From JAJCYL01 sp040222875 (GTDB lineage: Bacteria; Bacteroidota; Bacteroidia; Cytophagales; Cyclobacteriaceae), in assembly GCA_040222875.1 (NCBI GenBank), contig JAVKCG010000053.1:248001-312000 (forward strand): a DNA stretch of 64,000 nt, read 5' to 3'. The position numbers and the translations under genes are program-made. Positions 25,169 through 34,191 of the stretch are shown here, in pieces. The notes beneath the pieces are model-generated. The model worked only from the letters and a program-made list of their open reading frames with translations. It did no database searches and was not told the DNA's origin. Each line of letters begins with the position of its first letter. The first letter of the stretch is position 1.

Positions 25169-28100
25169 ATGAGTGAGTCCATAATTAATGCCCTTATGCA
25201 CCTATTCGCAATCATTGAGAGTGTGAAGGACGAAAGGGCCAACTCCGGTGATTTAATAGTGCGGCCATTTTTGGAGCGCCAATTGAATGCTGAATTGGCA
25301 GCTCAATTTCTAGGGCTATATGAGGATTATGTCGATTTCTACCGCAAAGAATCGTTCGATACAAGTGAAGACCAGGCGCTCCAGGTTGAATCAAAAAATA
25401 TTCTTCAGGTTACCAAAATTTGTAATCAGCTCAATCTAGAGTTGTTTCAGCATGAACGGATTATCCTATTCATGCAGCTGATTGAATTGATCCATACAGA
25501 TGAAAAGGTAAGCCAAAAAGAAAATGATTTCATTTTACTGGTTGCCCTGAACTTTAACATTCCTAAGAATGAAATCAACGACATCAAGTCGTTCATTTTA
25601 GACAAGGACGGGGAAAATATCTCAAAATCCAATGGGCTAATTATAGATAATAAAGTAACCGAGTGGCCGGAGGAGATTGCCTGGATGATGAAAAAGAAGG
25701 GGCAGCCAGGTGTAACCGAGTTTAGACACCTGCATGTTGAAAATCTCTTTGGCAAAATATTGGTTTTATATATCAGGAGCATCCAAACTTTTGCTTTCAG
25801 GTATAATGGACCTCTCAGCTTATACCTTGAGGGAAATGAGGTATTGAAGGGGAAATCTTATTTGATTAAACCCGGGTCAATACTAAAAGGCCCAAATATT
25901 CAACCCATTTATGAGCTTGACATCACCAAGAAATTCCTCCTTGACAACGACAAGAAAATAAAGACAGTTTTTGAGGCAGACAAGCTGAGGTTTAGGTTTA
26001 AAAATAGCGAAAACGGCATTCACGAATTCAGCTTTGTAGAGGAATCCGGTCATATGATTGGCATTATGGGCGGTAGCGGAACAGGTAAGTCAACGCTGCT
26101 GAATTTGTTAAACGGAGAACTTGAACCGGAAGAAGGTAAAATCCATATTAATGGCCATAAAATCAGGCGCTGTGTTGAGCAGGGTGCAATTGGATATGTG
26201 CCTCAGGATGACCTCCTTTTTGAGGAGCTCACAGTTTTTCAAAATTTATATTTCAACGCCCAACTCTGTTTCAGTGATTTTGATGATAAAAGGATTAGAG
26301 CTACTGTAAACCGGGTTTTAAAAGACCTTGATATATATGAAACCAAGGATTTAATTGTTGGTAGCCCTTTAAATAAAACCATTAGTGGCGGCCAGAGAAA
26401 GCGGCTGAACATAGCGCTTGAATTGATCCGTGAGCCCTCAGTGATGTTTGTGGACGAACCCACTTCCGGTCTCTCATCAAATGATTCTGAGATGGTGATG
26501 AGATTATTGAAAGATCAAGCCCGAAAAGGTAAACTGGTCATAGTAATCATCCACCAACCATCTTCAGACATATTTAAGCTATTCGATAAACTCTGGATTC
26601 TTGACAAGGGAGGATACCCGATTTATAATGGCAACCCTATAGATGCCGTGGTTTATTTCAAAACCATGAACACCCAGGTTAATGCTGCCGAAAGTGAATG
26701 CAGGACTTGCGGAAATGTGATCGCGGAACAGATCCTGCAGATTATTGAAGCCAAGGAGATTGATGAGCAAGGCATGCCCACGGGTATTCGTAAAGTGAAG
26801 CCATCACAGTGGTATGAAAAATACCGAGAGCATCTCTTGCCAAAATTGAAAAGGGTAAAATGGCAAACAGCTTTACCTCCATCAAATTTTAGTATCCCCA
26901 ATTTGCTCAATCAGTTTTTGATTTTCAGCAAAAGAAACCTTTTATCAAAGGCCACAAATACCCAGTATATTCTTTTAAACCTTCTTGAACCAGCTGCTTT
27001 GGCCTTAATACTGGGGTATTTCTCAAAATACTCGTTGAGCAGTGAGTATGTTTTTGCCGACAATAAGAACCTACCGGTGTATCTATTTATGTCAGTGGTG
27101 GTGTCACTATTCCTTGGGATGTCAATCAGTGCTGAAGAAATATTTAAGGACAAAAAAATATTGGTGCGAGAGAGCTTCCTAAACCTGAGCCGGTTGAGTT
27201 ATCTCAATTCTAAAATTGCCTATTTGTTTGTGCTCTCAGCAATCCAAACTTTTTCATTTCTATTGGTTGGTAATCTGATTTTAGAGGTTCAGGGAATGAC
27301 ATGGAGCTTTTGGCTGGTACTTTTTTCGACAGCTTGCTTTGCCAATATGATAGGGCTCAATATTTCTGCGGGGCTCAATTCCATTGTCACCATTTATATT
27401 CTTATCCCGTTGATTTTAGTTCCTCAGTTATTGCTTGGGGGTGCAATGATCAAGTTTGATGAATTGCACCATAGCCTTACCAGAAGAATTTATGTGCCTG
27501 TAATTGGTGATATGATGGTTTCACGATGGGCATATGAAGCCATGGCAGTTGAACAATACAAAAACAACAAATATGAGCGTCATTTCTACGAGTATGATCA
27601 GCAAATAAGCCATGCCGCTTACCAGTCCTCATTTTTGATACCCAGGTTGGAGCGGAAAGTGGAAGAGACATTACTGCTTCTTCAATCAGGTGACAGCAGT
27701 GCCGCTAAAAAACCGCTTAGGCTGCTCAGCAACGAATTTCAAAGACTTCAGGAACGGGATGATAACCACACCTTCAACAGGTTTAATGATTTAGAAGTAA
27801 AATATTTTACCGAAAACACACATGACAATGCTTTGTATTATCTGAATTCTTTAAAGAGAAAATATCAGTCGATACAGGATGACGCTAATGATGGAAGGGA
27901 GAAGGTTTACAATCAAATGGTAGCAGAACTGGGCGAAGAGGAAGTATTCCAGATCAAAGATGAAAACCATAACAAAGCCATGACCAACCTGGTTCTCAAC
28001 CGGGACGAACTAACCAAAGTGCTTCAACTCGAAGACCGTTACATTCAGAAGAAAGACCCGATTTATATGTACCCGGATTCTAATTATGGAAGGGCACATT

Positions 28101-28267
28101 TTTACGCTCCGGTTAAGATAATTGGCAGCTGGCACATTGACACCTTGTGGTTCAACTTAATGGCTATCTGGCTTATAACCGCTGTGCTTTACGTGGCCCT
28201 GGTTAAAGACTCTTTGAGAAGATCTTTGGAATGGATTGGTAAGTTGTTTAGAAGATCAAAGTATTAG
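25169..28267 (+). CDS. TerB-like / ABCG-type ABC transporter fusion protein
   Basis: This is a single 1032-residue polypeptide. Residues about 75-150 form a TerB-like helical domain (LIELIHTDEKVSQKENDFIL). An ABC ATPase follows: Walker A GGSGTGKST (about 299-307), signature SGGQRKRLNIAL (about 404), Walker B VMFVDEPTSGLSS, and H-loop VIIIHQPSSD. The membrane domain (about 595-760) has five predicted segments; a soluble loop of about 230 residues with coiled-coil-like stretches follows, and a last membrane segment lies near 993-1012. The layout is that of ABCG half-transporters (ATPase before membrane domain), with an unusual N-terminus and an oversized loop. The substrate is unknown. It should act as a homodimer. 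Confidence 0.85.
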   Translation: MSESIINALMHLFAIIESVKDERANSGDLIVRPFLERQLNAELAAQFLGLYEDYVDFYRKESFDTSEDQALQVESKNILQVTKICNQLNLELFQHERIILFMQLIELIHTDEKVSQKENDFILLVALNFNIPKNEINDIKSFILDKDGENISKSNGLIIDNKVTEWPEEIAWMMKKKGQPGVTEFRHLHVENLFGKILVLYIRSIQTFAFRYNGPLSLYLEGNEVLKGKSYLIKPGSILKGPNIQPIYELDITKKFLLDNDKKIKTVFEADKLRFRFKNSENGIHEFSFVEESGHMIGIMGGSGTGKSTLLNLLNGELEPEEGKIHINGHKIRRCVEQGAIGYVPQDDLLFEELTVFQNLYFNAQLCFSDFDDKRIRATVNRVLKDLDIYETKDLIVGSPLNKTISGGQRKRLNIALELIREPSVMFVDEPTSGLSSNDSEMVMRLLKDQARKGKLVIVIIHQPSSDIFKLFDKLWILDKGGYPIYNGNPIDAVVYFKTMNTQVNAAESECRTCGNVIAEQILQIIEAKEIDEQGMPTGIRKVKPSQWYEKYREHLLPKLKRVKWQTALPPSNFSIPNLLNQFLIFSKRNLLSKATNTQYILLNLLEPAALALILGYFSKYSLSSEYVFADNKNLPVYLFMSVVVSLFLGMSISAEEIFKDKKILVRESFLNLSRLSYLNSKIAYLFVLSAIQTFSFLLVGNLILEVQGMTWSFWLVLFSTACFANMIGLNISAGLNSIVTIYILIPLILVPQLLLGGAMIKFDELHHSLTRRIYVPVIGDMMVSRWAYEAMAVEQYKNNKYERHFYEYDQQISHAAYQSSFLIPRLERKVEETLLLLQSGDSSAAKKPLRLLSNEFQRLQERDDNHTFNRFNDLEVKYFTENTHDNALYYLNSLKRKYQSIQDDANDGREKVYNQMVAELGEEEVFQIKDENHNKAMTNLVLNRDELTKVLQLEDRYIQKKDPIYMYPDSNYGRAHFYAPVKIIGSWHIDTLWFNLMAIWLITAVLYVALVKDSLRRSLEWIGKLFRRSKY

Positions 28268-28509
28268 CACATTTGGCTGCTACCATCTAAAGGAATACCA
28301 TTTACACTTTTAATGCCATCCAGCCTTAGTGCATCACCCGTAGAAAGCTTGAGATACTCTACTTTTTTATCAATGTATAAATCTTGAATAATCCCTGTTA
28401 AAACACCATTTGTCGTAGTGTCAATTTTAACAATCGCTTTCTTTGTCGCCCATGCCTCAAGGCGATCATAGAAATTGCAATCAATGGGGGTGTAAGGCTC
28501 TTTTGTCAT
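28264..28509 (-). CDS. Rho-binding antiterminator (Rof/YaeO family)
   Basis: This 81-aa protein has an Sm-like beta-barrel appearance. The conserved N-terminus YTPIDCNFYDRLEAWATKK matches the Rof family, followed by the strands VLTGIIQDLYIDKK and VEYLKLSTGDALRLDGIKSV. In E. coli, YaeO binds the Rho hexamer and blocks RNA loading; that function is known for the family and is inferred here. The stop overlaps the stop of the ABC transporter gene by 4 nt, tail to tail, and the gene is divergent from uvrA. Confidence 0.8.
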   Translation of the reverse strand: MTKEPYTPIDCNFYDRLEAWATKKAIVKIDTTTNGVLTGIIQDLYIDKKVEYLKLSTGDALRLDGIKSVNGIPLDGSSQMC

Positions 28510-28600
28510 AGCTCTTCGAAAATGTTCATTAACGAAATTGCGACTGTTGGGTTGGTCTTAGAATGTTCAAACCTACAATCTCATTTACCTGCTAAATCCC

Positions 28601-28608
28601 TAACTTTG
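28601..28608 (+). promoter_or_regulatory. -7 element of the uvrA promoter
   Basis: TAACTTTG is an exact TAnnTTTG match followed by CA. It lies 31 nt before the uvrA ATG, giving a leader of about 25 nt. Confidence 0.65.
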
Positions 28609-28639
28609 CACCTGCAAAATTTTAGCAGCAGCTTTCCTT

Positions 28640-31507
28640 ATGCCTGAAATACAAGAGGTCAAAACACAAGCAACCAATGGCGTCCCAATAGGAGCAGATG
28701 AGACGGATTTCATAGAAATCTATGGCGCCAGGGAGCACAATCTTAAAAACATTGACCTAAGTTTTCGCCGGAATCAACTCGTAGTGATTACAGGCATTAG
28801 CGGAAGTGGAAAATCATCTTTAGCGTTTGATACAATTTATGCTGAAGGGCAGCGGCGTTACATGGAGAGCTTCTCAGCCTATGCAAGGTCTTTCATTGGT
28901 AATATGGAGCGGCCTGATGTTGACAAGATAGATGGTCTGAGCCCGGTAATTTCAATAGAACAAAAAACTACCTCCCGTAACCCAAGGTCAACCGTTGGAA
29001 CCGTTACTGAGATTTATGACTTCTTAAGACTGCTGTATGCCAGGGCTGCTCATGCTTACTCACATCTTTCTGGCAAAAAGATGGTGCGGCAGAGTGAGGA
29101 TCAGATAATCGACCACATAAAAAGCAATTTTGATGGCGAGAAACTAAGTGTATTGGCCCCGGTGGTTAAAGGCCGAAAAGGGCATTACAGAGAGCTGTTC
29201 GTTCAGATCAGGAAGATGGGGTTTGCTAAAGTGAGGGTAAATGGGGAGCTGCAAGACCTGATGCCTAAGATGCAACTGGACCGCTACAAAACCCATGACA
29301 TTGAAATTGTAATAGATAGATTAAAAGTAACCGAGAAAGATTTCTTTCGGCTGACTCAATCCGTGAGGACAGCCATGCAGCATGGAAAAGGGGTGATCAT
29401 GGTGCTTGATGAACGAGATGAAGTTCACCATTTTTCAAAATTTCTAATGGATCCTGAAACTGGCTTATCATACGATGAACCAGCCCCAAATACTTTTTCT
29501 TTTAATTCTCCATATGGAGCCTGCCCAAAATGCAATGGCTTGGGTGTTGTTGAAGAAATCACCACGGACACTGTAATCCCGGATCAATCCTTAAGTATCA
29601 GCCGGGGAGGAATAGCCCCCTTAGGGGAATACAGGGATATCTGGATTTTCAAAAAAATTCAGGCCATTCTGAAACGCCATAAGCACAACCTCACTACACC
29701 AATAAAGGAAATTCCTGAGGAAGTAATTGATGTGCTACTTCATGGTGATAGTGTACCTGTTGCAGTTAGTTCAGTTAAATATCCTGGAACTAACTGGCAT
29801 ACAAAATTTGAAGGGATAATCACCTTTTTGGAGAAACAGAAAAACGAGGGTTCGGAAAAAACCAGGCAGTGGATCCAGGATTTTATGCAGTCCTCAGTTT
29901 GCACAGATTGTCAAGGCTCAAGATTGAAAACGGAATCGCTTCACTTTAAAATTGACGATACCAACATTGCCCAATTGGCTGATATGAACATCAATCAACT
30001 TGGTGATTGGCTAACTGATCTTGAAAGCCGAATGGATGATAAGCAGAATAAGATTGCTGCAGAGGTTTTGAAGGAAATAAGGAAACGGGTTGGTTTTCTG
30101 TTGGGAGTTGGGTTGGATTACCTTCATTTGAATCGGCCCCTTCGAACGCTCTCAGGGGGTGAGGCTCAACGGATCAGGTTGGCTACCCAAATCGGAACCC
30201 AACTAGTTGGTGTGCTATACATTTTGGATGAGCCAAGTATTGGCCTGCACCAGCGGGACAACCAAAAACTGATCAAGGCACTTCAGGATTTGCGAGATTT
30301 AGGTAATACCGTAATCGTGGTGGAACATGATAAAGACATGATGTTGCACTCTGATTTTATCATTGATATTGGCCCCGGTGCTGGCCGTCATGGGGGGCAT
30401 ATCGTTGCGGCTGCATCACCGAAAGAGTTTCTTGAATCACCTACCGTCACAGCGGAATATCTGAAAGGCATTAAAACAATAGATATTCCTAAGGTGAGAA
30501 GGGAAGGCTCTGGCAATGAACTTGTGCTGAAGGGTGCATCAGGCAACAATTTGAAAAACATCACCCTGAAATTGCCACTGGGCAAAATGGTTTGTATTTC
30601 AGGGGTTTCTGGAAGTGGCAAATCAACGCTAATCCATGAAACGTTGTTTCCAGTTTTAAGAAAGGCTATTTATAAATCGAGAAAAGAACCTTTAGCGCAC
30701 AAATCAATTGATGGTATCAAACACATTGATAAGGTTATTGAGGTGGATCAATCACCGATTGGTCGTACGCCAAGATCGAATCCTGCTACTTATACTGGTG
30801 TTTTCACTGAAATCAGGGCGCTTTTTTCGGAATTGCCTGAGGGAAAGATCAGGGGCTATAAGCCAGGACGTTTTTCTTTCAACGTAAAGGGTGGCCGCTG
30901 CGAAACCTGTGAAGGTGGTGGCATGAAGGTCATTGAAATGGACTTCCTTCCGGACGTTCATGTGGAGTGTGAAACCTGCAAAGGAAAGCGTTACAACCGT
31001 GAAACCTTAGAGGTGCGCTTCAAGGGAAAATCAATTGCTGATGTGCTTGACATGACTGTGGAACAAGCCGTTGAATTTTTCGAAAACCAGCCCAAGATCT
31101 TACGAAAAATTAAGACCTTGAATGATGTGGGCCTTGGTTACATTTCTTTAGGTCAGCATGCTACAACCCTTTCTGGCGGTGAAGCCCAGAGGGTCAAACT
31201 TGCAACGGAACTTTCTAAAAAAGACACTGGTAAAACGCTTTACATTCTTGATGAGCCCACCACAGGCCTCCATTTTCAGGACATTCAGCATTTGTTGGAT
31301 GTGCTTAACAAGCTGGCCGACAAAGGCAATACAGTTCTAATTATTGAGCACAATATGGATGTGATCAAGGTAGCCGATCATGTGATCGACCTTGGCCCGG
31401 AAGGCGGCGATGGCGGTGGTCAAATTGTAGTTGAAGGAACACCGGAAAAAGTTGCGAAGAGTAGTAGGGGGTATACTGGGAAGTTTTTGCGGGAAGAGCT
31501 GGGGTGA
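28640..31507 (+). CDS. uvrA: Excinuclease ABC subunit UvrA
   Basis: This is the damage-recognition ATPase of nucleotide excision repair. Two ABC ATPase halves are clear: the first with Walker A GISGSGKSSLAFDTIYAEG (about 50-68) and the second with GVSGSGKSTLIHETLFP (about 655-671), each with its own signature (LSGGEAQRIRLATQIG and LSGGEAQRVKLATELS). Zinc modules show CPKCNGLG with CTDCQGSRL, and CETCEGGG with CETCKGKRYN. The length of 955 aa is typical. The gene is monocistronic here. The N-terminal 20 residues before FIEIYGAREHNLKNI are variable, but the ATG at 28640 lies at a good distance from the promoter. Confidence 0.97.
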   Translation: MPEIQEVKTQATNGVPIGADETDFIEIYGAREHNLKNIDLSFRRNQLVVITGISGSGKSSLAFDTIYAEGQRRYMESFSAYARSFIGNMERPDVDKIDGLSPVISIEQKTTSRNPRSTVGTVTEIYDFLRLLYARAAHAYSHLSGKKMVRQSEDQIIDHIKSNFDGEKLSVLAPVVKGRKGHYRELFVQIRKMGFAKVRVNGELQDLMPKMQLDRYKTHDIEIVIDRLKVTEKDFFRLTQSVRTAMQHGKGVIMVLDERDEVHHFSKFLMDPETGLSYDEPAPNTFSFNSPYGACPKCNGLGVVEEITTDTVIPDQSLSISRGGIAPLGEYRDIWIFKKIQAILKRHKHNLTTPIKEIPEEVIDVLLHGDSVPVAVSSVKYPGTNWHTKFEGIITFLEKQKNEGSEKTRQWIQDFMQSSVCTDCQGSRLKTESLHFKIDDTNIAQLADMNINQLGDWLTDLESRMDDKQNKIAAEVLKEIRKRVGFLLGVGLDYLHLNRPLRTLSGGEAQRIRLATQIGTQLVGVLYILDEPSIGLHQRDNQKLIKALQDLRDLGNTVIVVEHDKDMMLHSDFIIDIGPGAGRHGGHIVAAASPKEFLESPTVTAEYLKGIKTIDIPKVRREGSGNELVLKGASGNNLKNITLKLPLGKMVCISGVSGSGKSTLIHETLFPVLRKAIYKSRKEPLAHKSIDGIKHIDKVIEVDQSPIGRTPRSNPATYTGVFTEIRALFSELPEGKIRGYKPGRFSFNVKGGRCETCEGGGMKVIEMDFLPDVHVECETCKGKRYNRETLEVRFKGKSIADVLDMTVEQAVEFFENQPKILRKIKTLNDVGLGYISLGQHATTLSGGEAQRVKLATELSKKDTGKTLYILDEPTTGLHFQDIQHLLDVLNKLADKGNTVLIIEHNMDVIKVADHVIDLGPEGGDGGGQIVVEGTPEKVAKSSRGYTGKFLREELG

Positions 31508-31652
31508 TTGGTACTCAAGCAATCAGGACCATCATCCAAACGACTGGTTATTTTGAGGTTGTGCCGTGGTTCTGAAATTTTCTTCAAGTCCTGCTACCGC
31601 AATTAGGTTTGTAACACATAACATTCAAATGCCACTAACTATTTCTGACTAA

Positions 31653-31690
31653 CTCCTGTTTAAGAAAAATAACTTCAATCTGAACAGGAG
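31653..31690. repeat. Short inverted repeat in the uvrA-caspase gap
   Basis: CTCCTGTT (31653-31660) and AACAGGAG (31683-31690) are perfect complements around a 22-nt A/T-rich loop. No T-tract follows. The 275-nt gap also holds a 9-bp hairpin at 31739-31760 (ACGCTTCAT with ATGAGGCGT) just before the caspase gene. Neither can be given a function. Confidence 0.4.
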
Positions 31691-31782
31691 CTAGCTAGGG
31701 CACATCAAGGTTTGCCTGGTTTTTTCAATTTTGAAATGACGCTTCATTTTTATGAGGCGTTTAAAGATAATATCTTTATTAG

Positions 31783-34188
31783 ATGACAATTTTGAGAATT
31801 AGCGCTTTGCAGGGATTGACTCGTGATTTTTTTTTCATTGCTGGTTTAGTCATTGCCCTCTCAAATCAAGTTGAGGGTCAGGTTGTCGATGAAACCAGAC
31901 TTCAGTACGAAGAAAGCCAGTTATCAGCGAATCAAGTTGGTATGAGCGTTAGTAGCGATCAAAAGCATATTGCTTTTTTGCTGGATAATGGTGAGTTAAA
32001 AATTTTTGATATTCTCAATTCAGTTTTCATTCAGAGCCATTTCGTAGAATTAACTGATCCATTGGAAATTGCTTTTAGCCTCGATAATACCAAAATTATT
32101 GTTGTGGAGAATAGTCAGTTCCAGGTTTTAGATTGGAAATCCGGAGAGGTGCTTTTTAGTCAGGACGGCTACGACATGATCAAGACAATGAGAGTTGCTC
32201 ATACCAGTGATCATTTTGCTGTTGCTCTTGATGAAACCGTTGAAATATGGGATGCGCAGTCCTTCAATAGGATACAAACCCTAACGATTAAGAAGAATCT
32301 GGCTACCGTTTCATTTAGCTATAAGGATGAAAGCCTTATTATCAATCAAAAATGGAGCTTGTTTAAAAACAGATATTTCATCTATAACTATATGACAGGT
32401 TCATTGATTGATGAGGTTGATAAGAGTTATCTGGCAACATTTGATAATACAAAACAAGGCCTCTTTTTCTATAAAAACTTCGGGTATGGCATTCCAGCAT
32501 TTAATCATAAAGCATTAGGAGCTGAAGATGGTTCAGCCAAGGTACTTCAGGTTTTTGATGGCAAAGCTGAGAAAACCAATGACGTTGGTATCTATCTTAC
32601 TAGCCTGAGGGTTGGCGACAAAGTTGTCTCAGCAGCCGGTTATCGAGGGTTTAGCGTTTTCGATATTAAGCAGGGTGGCAGGATTTTTACCACTAAAAAG
32701 ACAAAACGTGACAGAAGTTCAAAAGCCATTAATGTTATGGGTGATTACAGCGCAAACCCCCATTATGCTTTAAATGAAGACAAAGTTTTGGTTAATGCCT
32801 ACGGTGACAACATCAATCAAATTTATAGTGCCGAACAAAATGCAATTGTTGGTTATATATTTGTAGATGCCGACGGTAGTTATGCTGTTGTTTCCAAAGA
32901 CGGCAGATTTGATGGGACAACTAACGCCGCCGAAAAATTATATTGGACACACCGGACCTCAAATAAAAAAACTAACCTTGAGAGTACCTTCAGTCGTGGT
33001 TTCACACCAGGACTACTGGCCTCATTGTTACAAGGCACAGATGATATAGTTGAGTTTGATATAACTGATGAAGCGGGAGATTTACCAGTAATGCAAATGA
33101 TTTCTTTTAATGATTCTCCCATAAGCAAAAGTGATGAAACGCCGATTGTAACCTCCAACCAAAAGCTTGGTGAAATCAGAGTATCTGTTATTGAAAACCA
33201 TCAAAATGCGACCCAAATCCGATTATTTCATAATAACAAGCTAACACAAACAGTCAATGCGCCATTTGGTCAGGATATAAGTTTTCCAGTAACGCTGAGT
33301 AATTCTTTTGGTGAAGACAACTATTTCTATACTGTGGCTACCACAGAGAGAGGGATAGATTCTGAAAAGAAAAAATTGATAGTTCGTTACCAAGGTAATT
33401 TGGACGAGGATCCGAAAATGTTCTTGTTAACAGTAGGAGTTAATGAGTACAAAAATCCAAAGTATAACCTCAATTATGCAATAGCTGATGCTGATGCATT
33501 TAGTGAAACTGTCGCTAAAGGGGCTGGGGATATTTTCAGTAAGGTTGAACAGATCAACATTCGAAACCAGGAATTCACAAAACTAGGATTAATGAATGCC
33601 TTAGAGCAGGTAAAAAGCTCTGCAAATGAGCAAGACCTCTTTGTTTTTTATTACGCCGGACATGGTGTGATGTCTGAAGGACAGAGTAAGGAATCTGAGT
33701 TTTTTTTAGTTCCTCATGACATCACGCAACTATACGGGAGAGACGACATGCTTCTTGAAAAAGCCATTTCCGCAAATGACCTAAAAGAAATCTCCAGGGC
33801 AATTAATGCCCAAAAACAAGTTTTTATTCTTGATGCATGTCAATCTGCTGCGGCTTTGGATGCCGTTATTAGCAGGGGTATTTCAGAGGAAAAAGCTATT
33901 GCACATTTAGCCAGGAGCACTGGTACTTTTTGGATGACAGCCACGGGGTCTGAACAATTTGCCACAGAATTCGAATCGTTGGGCCATGGAGCATTTACTT
34001 ATGCCCTTTTGGAAGGCTTGAGCGGCAAGGCCGATGGAGCCAACGCTGATAATAGAATTACGGTACGCGAGTTGGTTGCTTATATAGAATCGCGGGTACC
34101 TGAATTATCCGAGAAACATAAAGGCAAGCCACAATTTCCAGCAGGCTACTCATTTGGGAATGACTTTCCGATTGTTATATATGAGTAA
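31783..34188 (+). CDS. Exported caspase-like (peptidase C14) protein with N-terminal beta-propeller-like region
   Basis: A signal-peptide-like N-terminus ends near NQVEGQ. Residues about 40-400 form a series of beta-rich repeats of WD40/propeller type (VSSDQKHIAFLLDNGELKIF, AVALDETVEIWDAQSF). The caspase-like domain (about 545-800) starts MFLLTVGVNEYKNPKYNL and has the catalytic His in FVFYYAGHG (about 627) and the catalytic Cys in FILDACQS (about 686). The length of 801 aa and the order propeller then peptidase fit prokaryotic orthocaspases. Substrate and trigger are unknown. It is convergent with hemL, with 3 nt between the stops. A 7-of-8 promoter match (TATCTTTA) ends 4 nt before the ATG. 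Confidence 0.87.
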   Translation: MTILRISALQGLTRDFFFIAGLVIALSNQVEGQVVDETRLQYEESQLSANQVGMSVSSDQKHIAFLLDNGELKIFDILNSVFIQSHFVELTDPLEIAFSLDNTKIIVVENSQFQVLDWKSGEVLFSQDGYDMIKTMRVAHTSDHFAVALDETVEIWDAQSFNRIQTLTIKKNLATVSFSYKDESLIINQKWSLFKNRYFIYNYMTGSLIDEVDKSYLATFDNTKQGLFFYKNFGYGIPAFNHKALGAEDGSAKVLQVFDGKAEKTNDVGIYLTSLRVGDKVVSAAGYRGFSVFDIKQGGRIFTTKKTKRDRSSKAINVMGDYSANPHYALNEDKVLVNAYGDNINQIYSAEQNAIVGYIFVDADGSYAVVSKDGRFDGTTNAAEKLYWTHRTSNKKTNLESTFSRGFTPGLLASLLQGTDDIVEFDITDEAGDLPVMQMISFNDSPISKSDETPIVTSNQKLGEIRVSVIENHQNATQIRLFHNNKLTQTVNAPFGQDISFPVTLSNSFGEDNYFYTVATTERGIDSEKKKLIVRYQGNLDEDPKMFLLTVGVNEYKNPKYNLNYAIADADAFSETVAKGAGDIFSKVEQINIRNQEFTKLGLMNALEQVKSSANEQDLFVFYYAGHGVMSEGQSKESEFFLVPHDITQLYGRDDMLLEKAISANDLKEISRAINAQKQVFILDACQSAAALDAVISRGISEEKAIAHLARSTGTFWMTATGSEQFATEFESLGHGAFTYALLEGLSGKADGANADNRITVRELVAYIESRVPELSEKHKGKPQFPAGYSFGNDFPIVIYE

Positions 34189-34191
34189 TGG

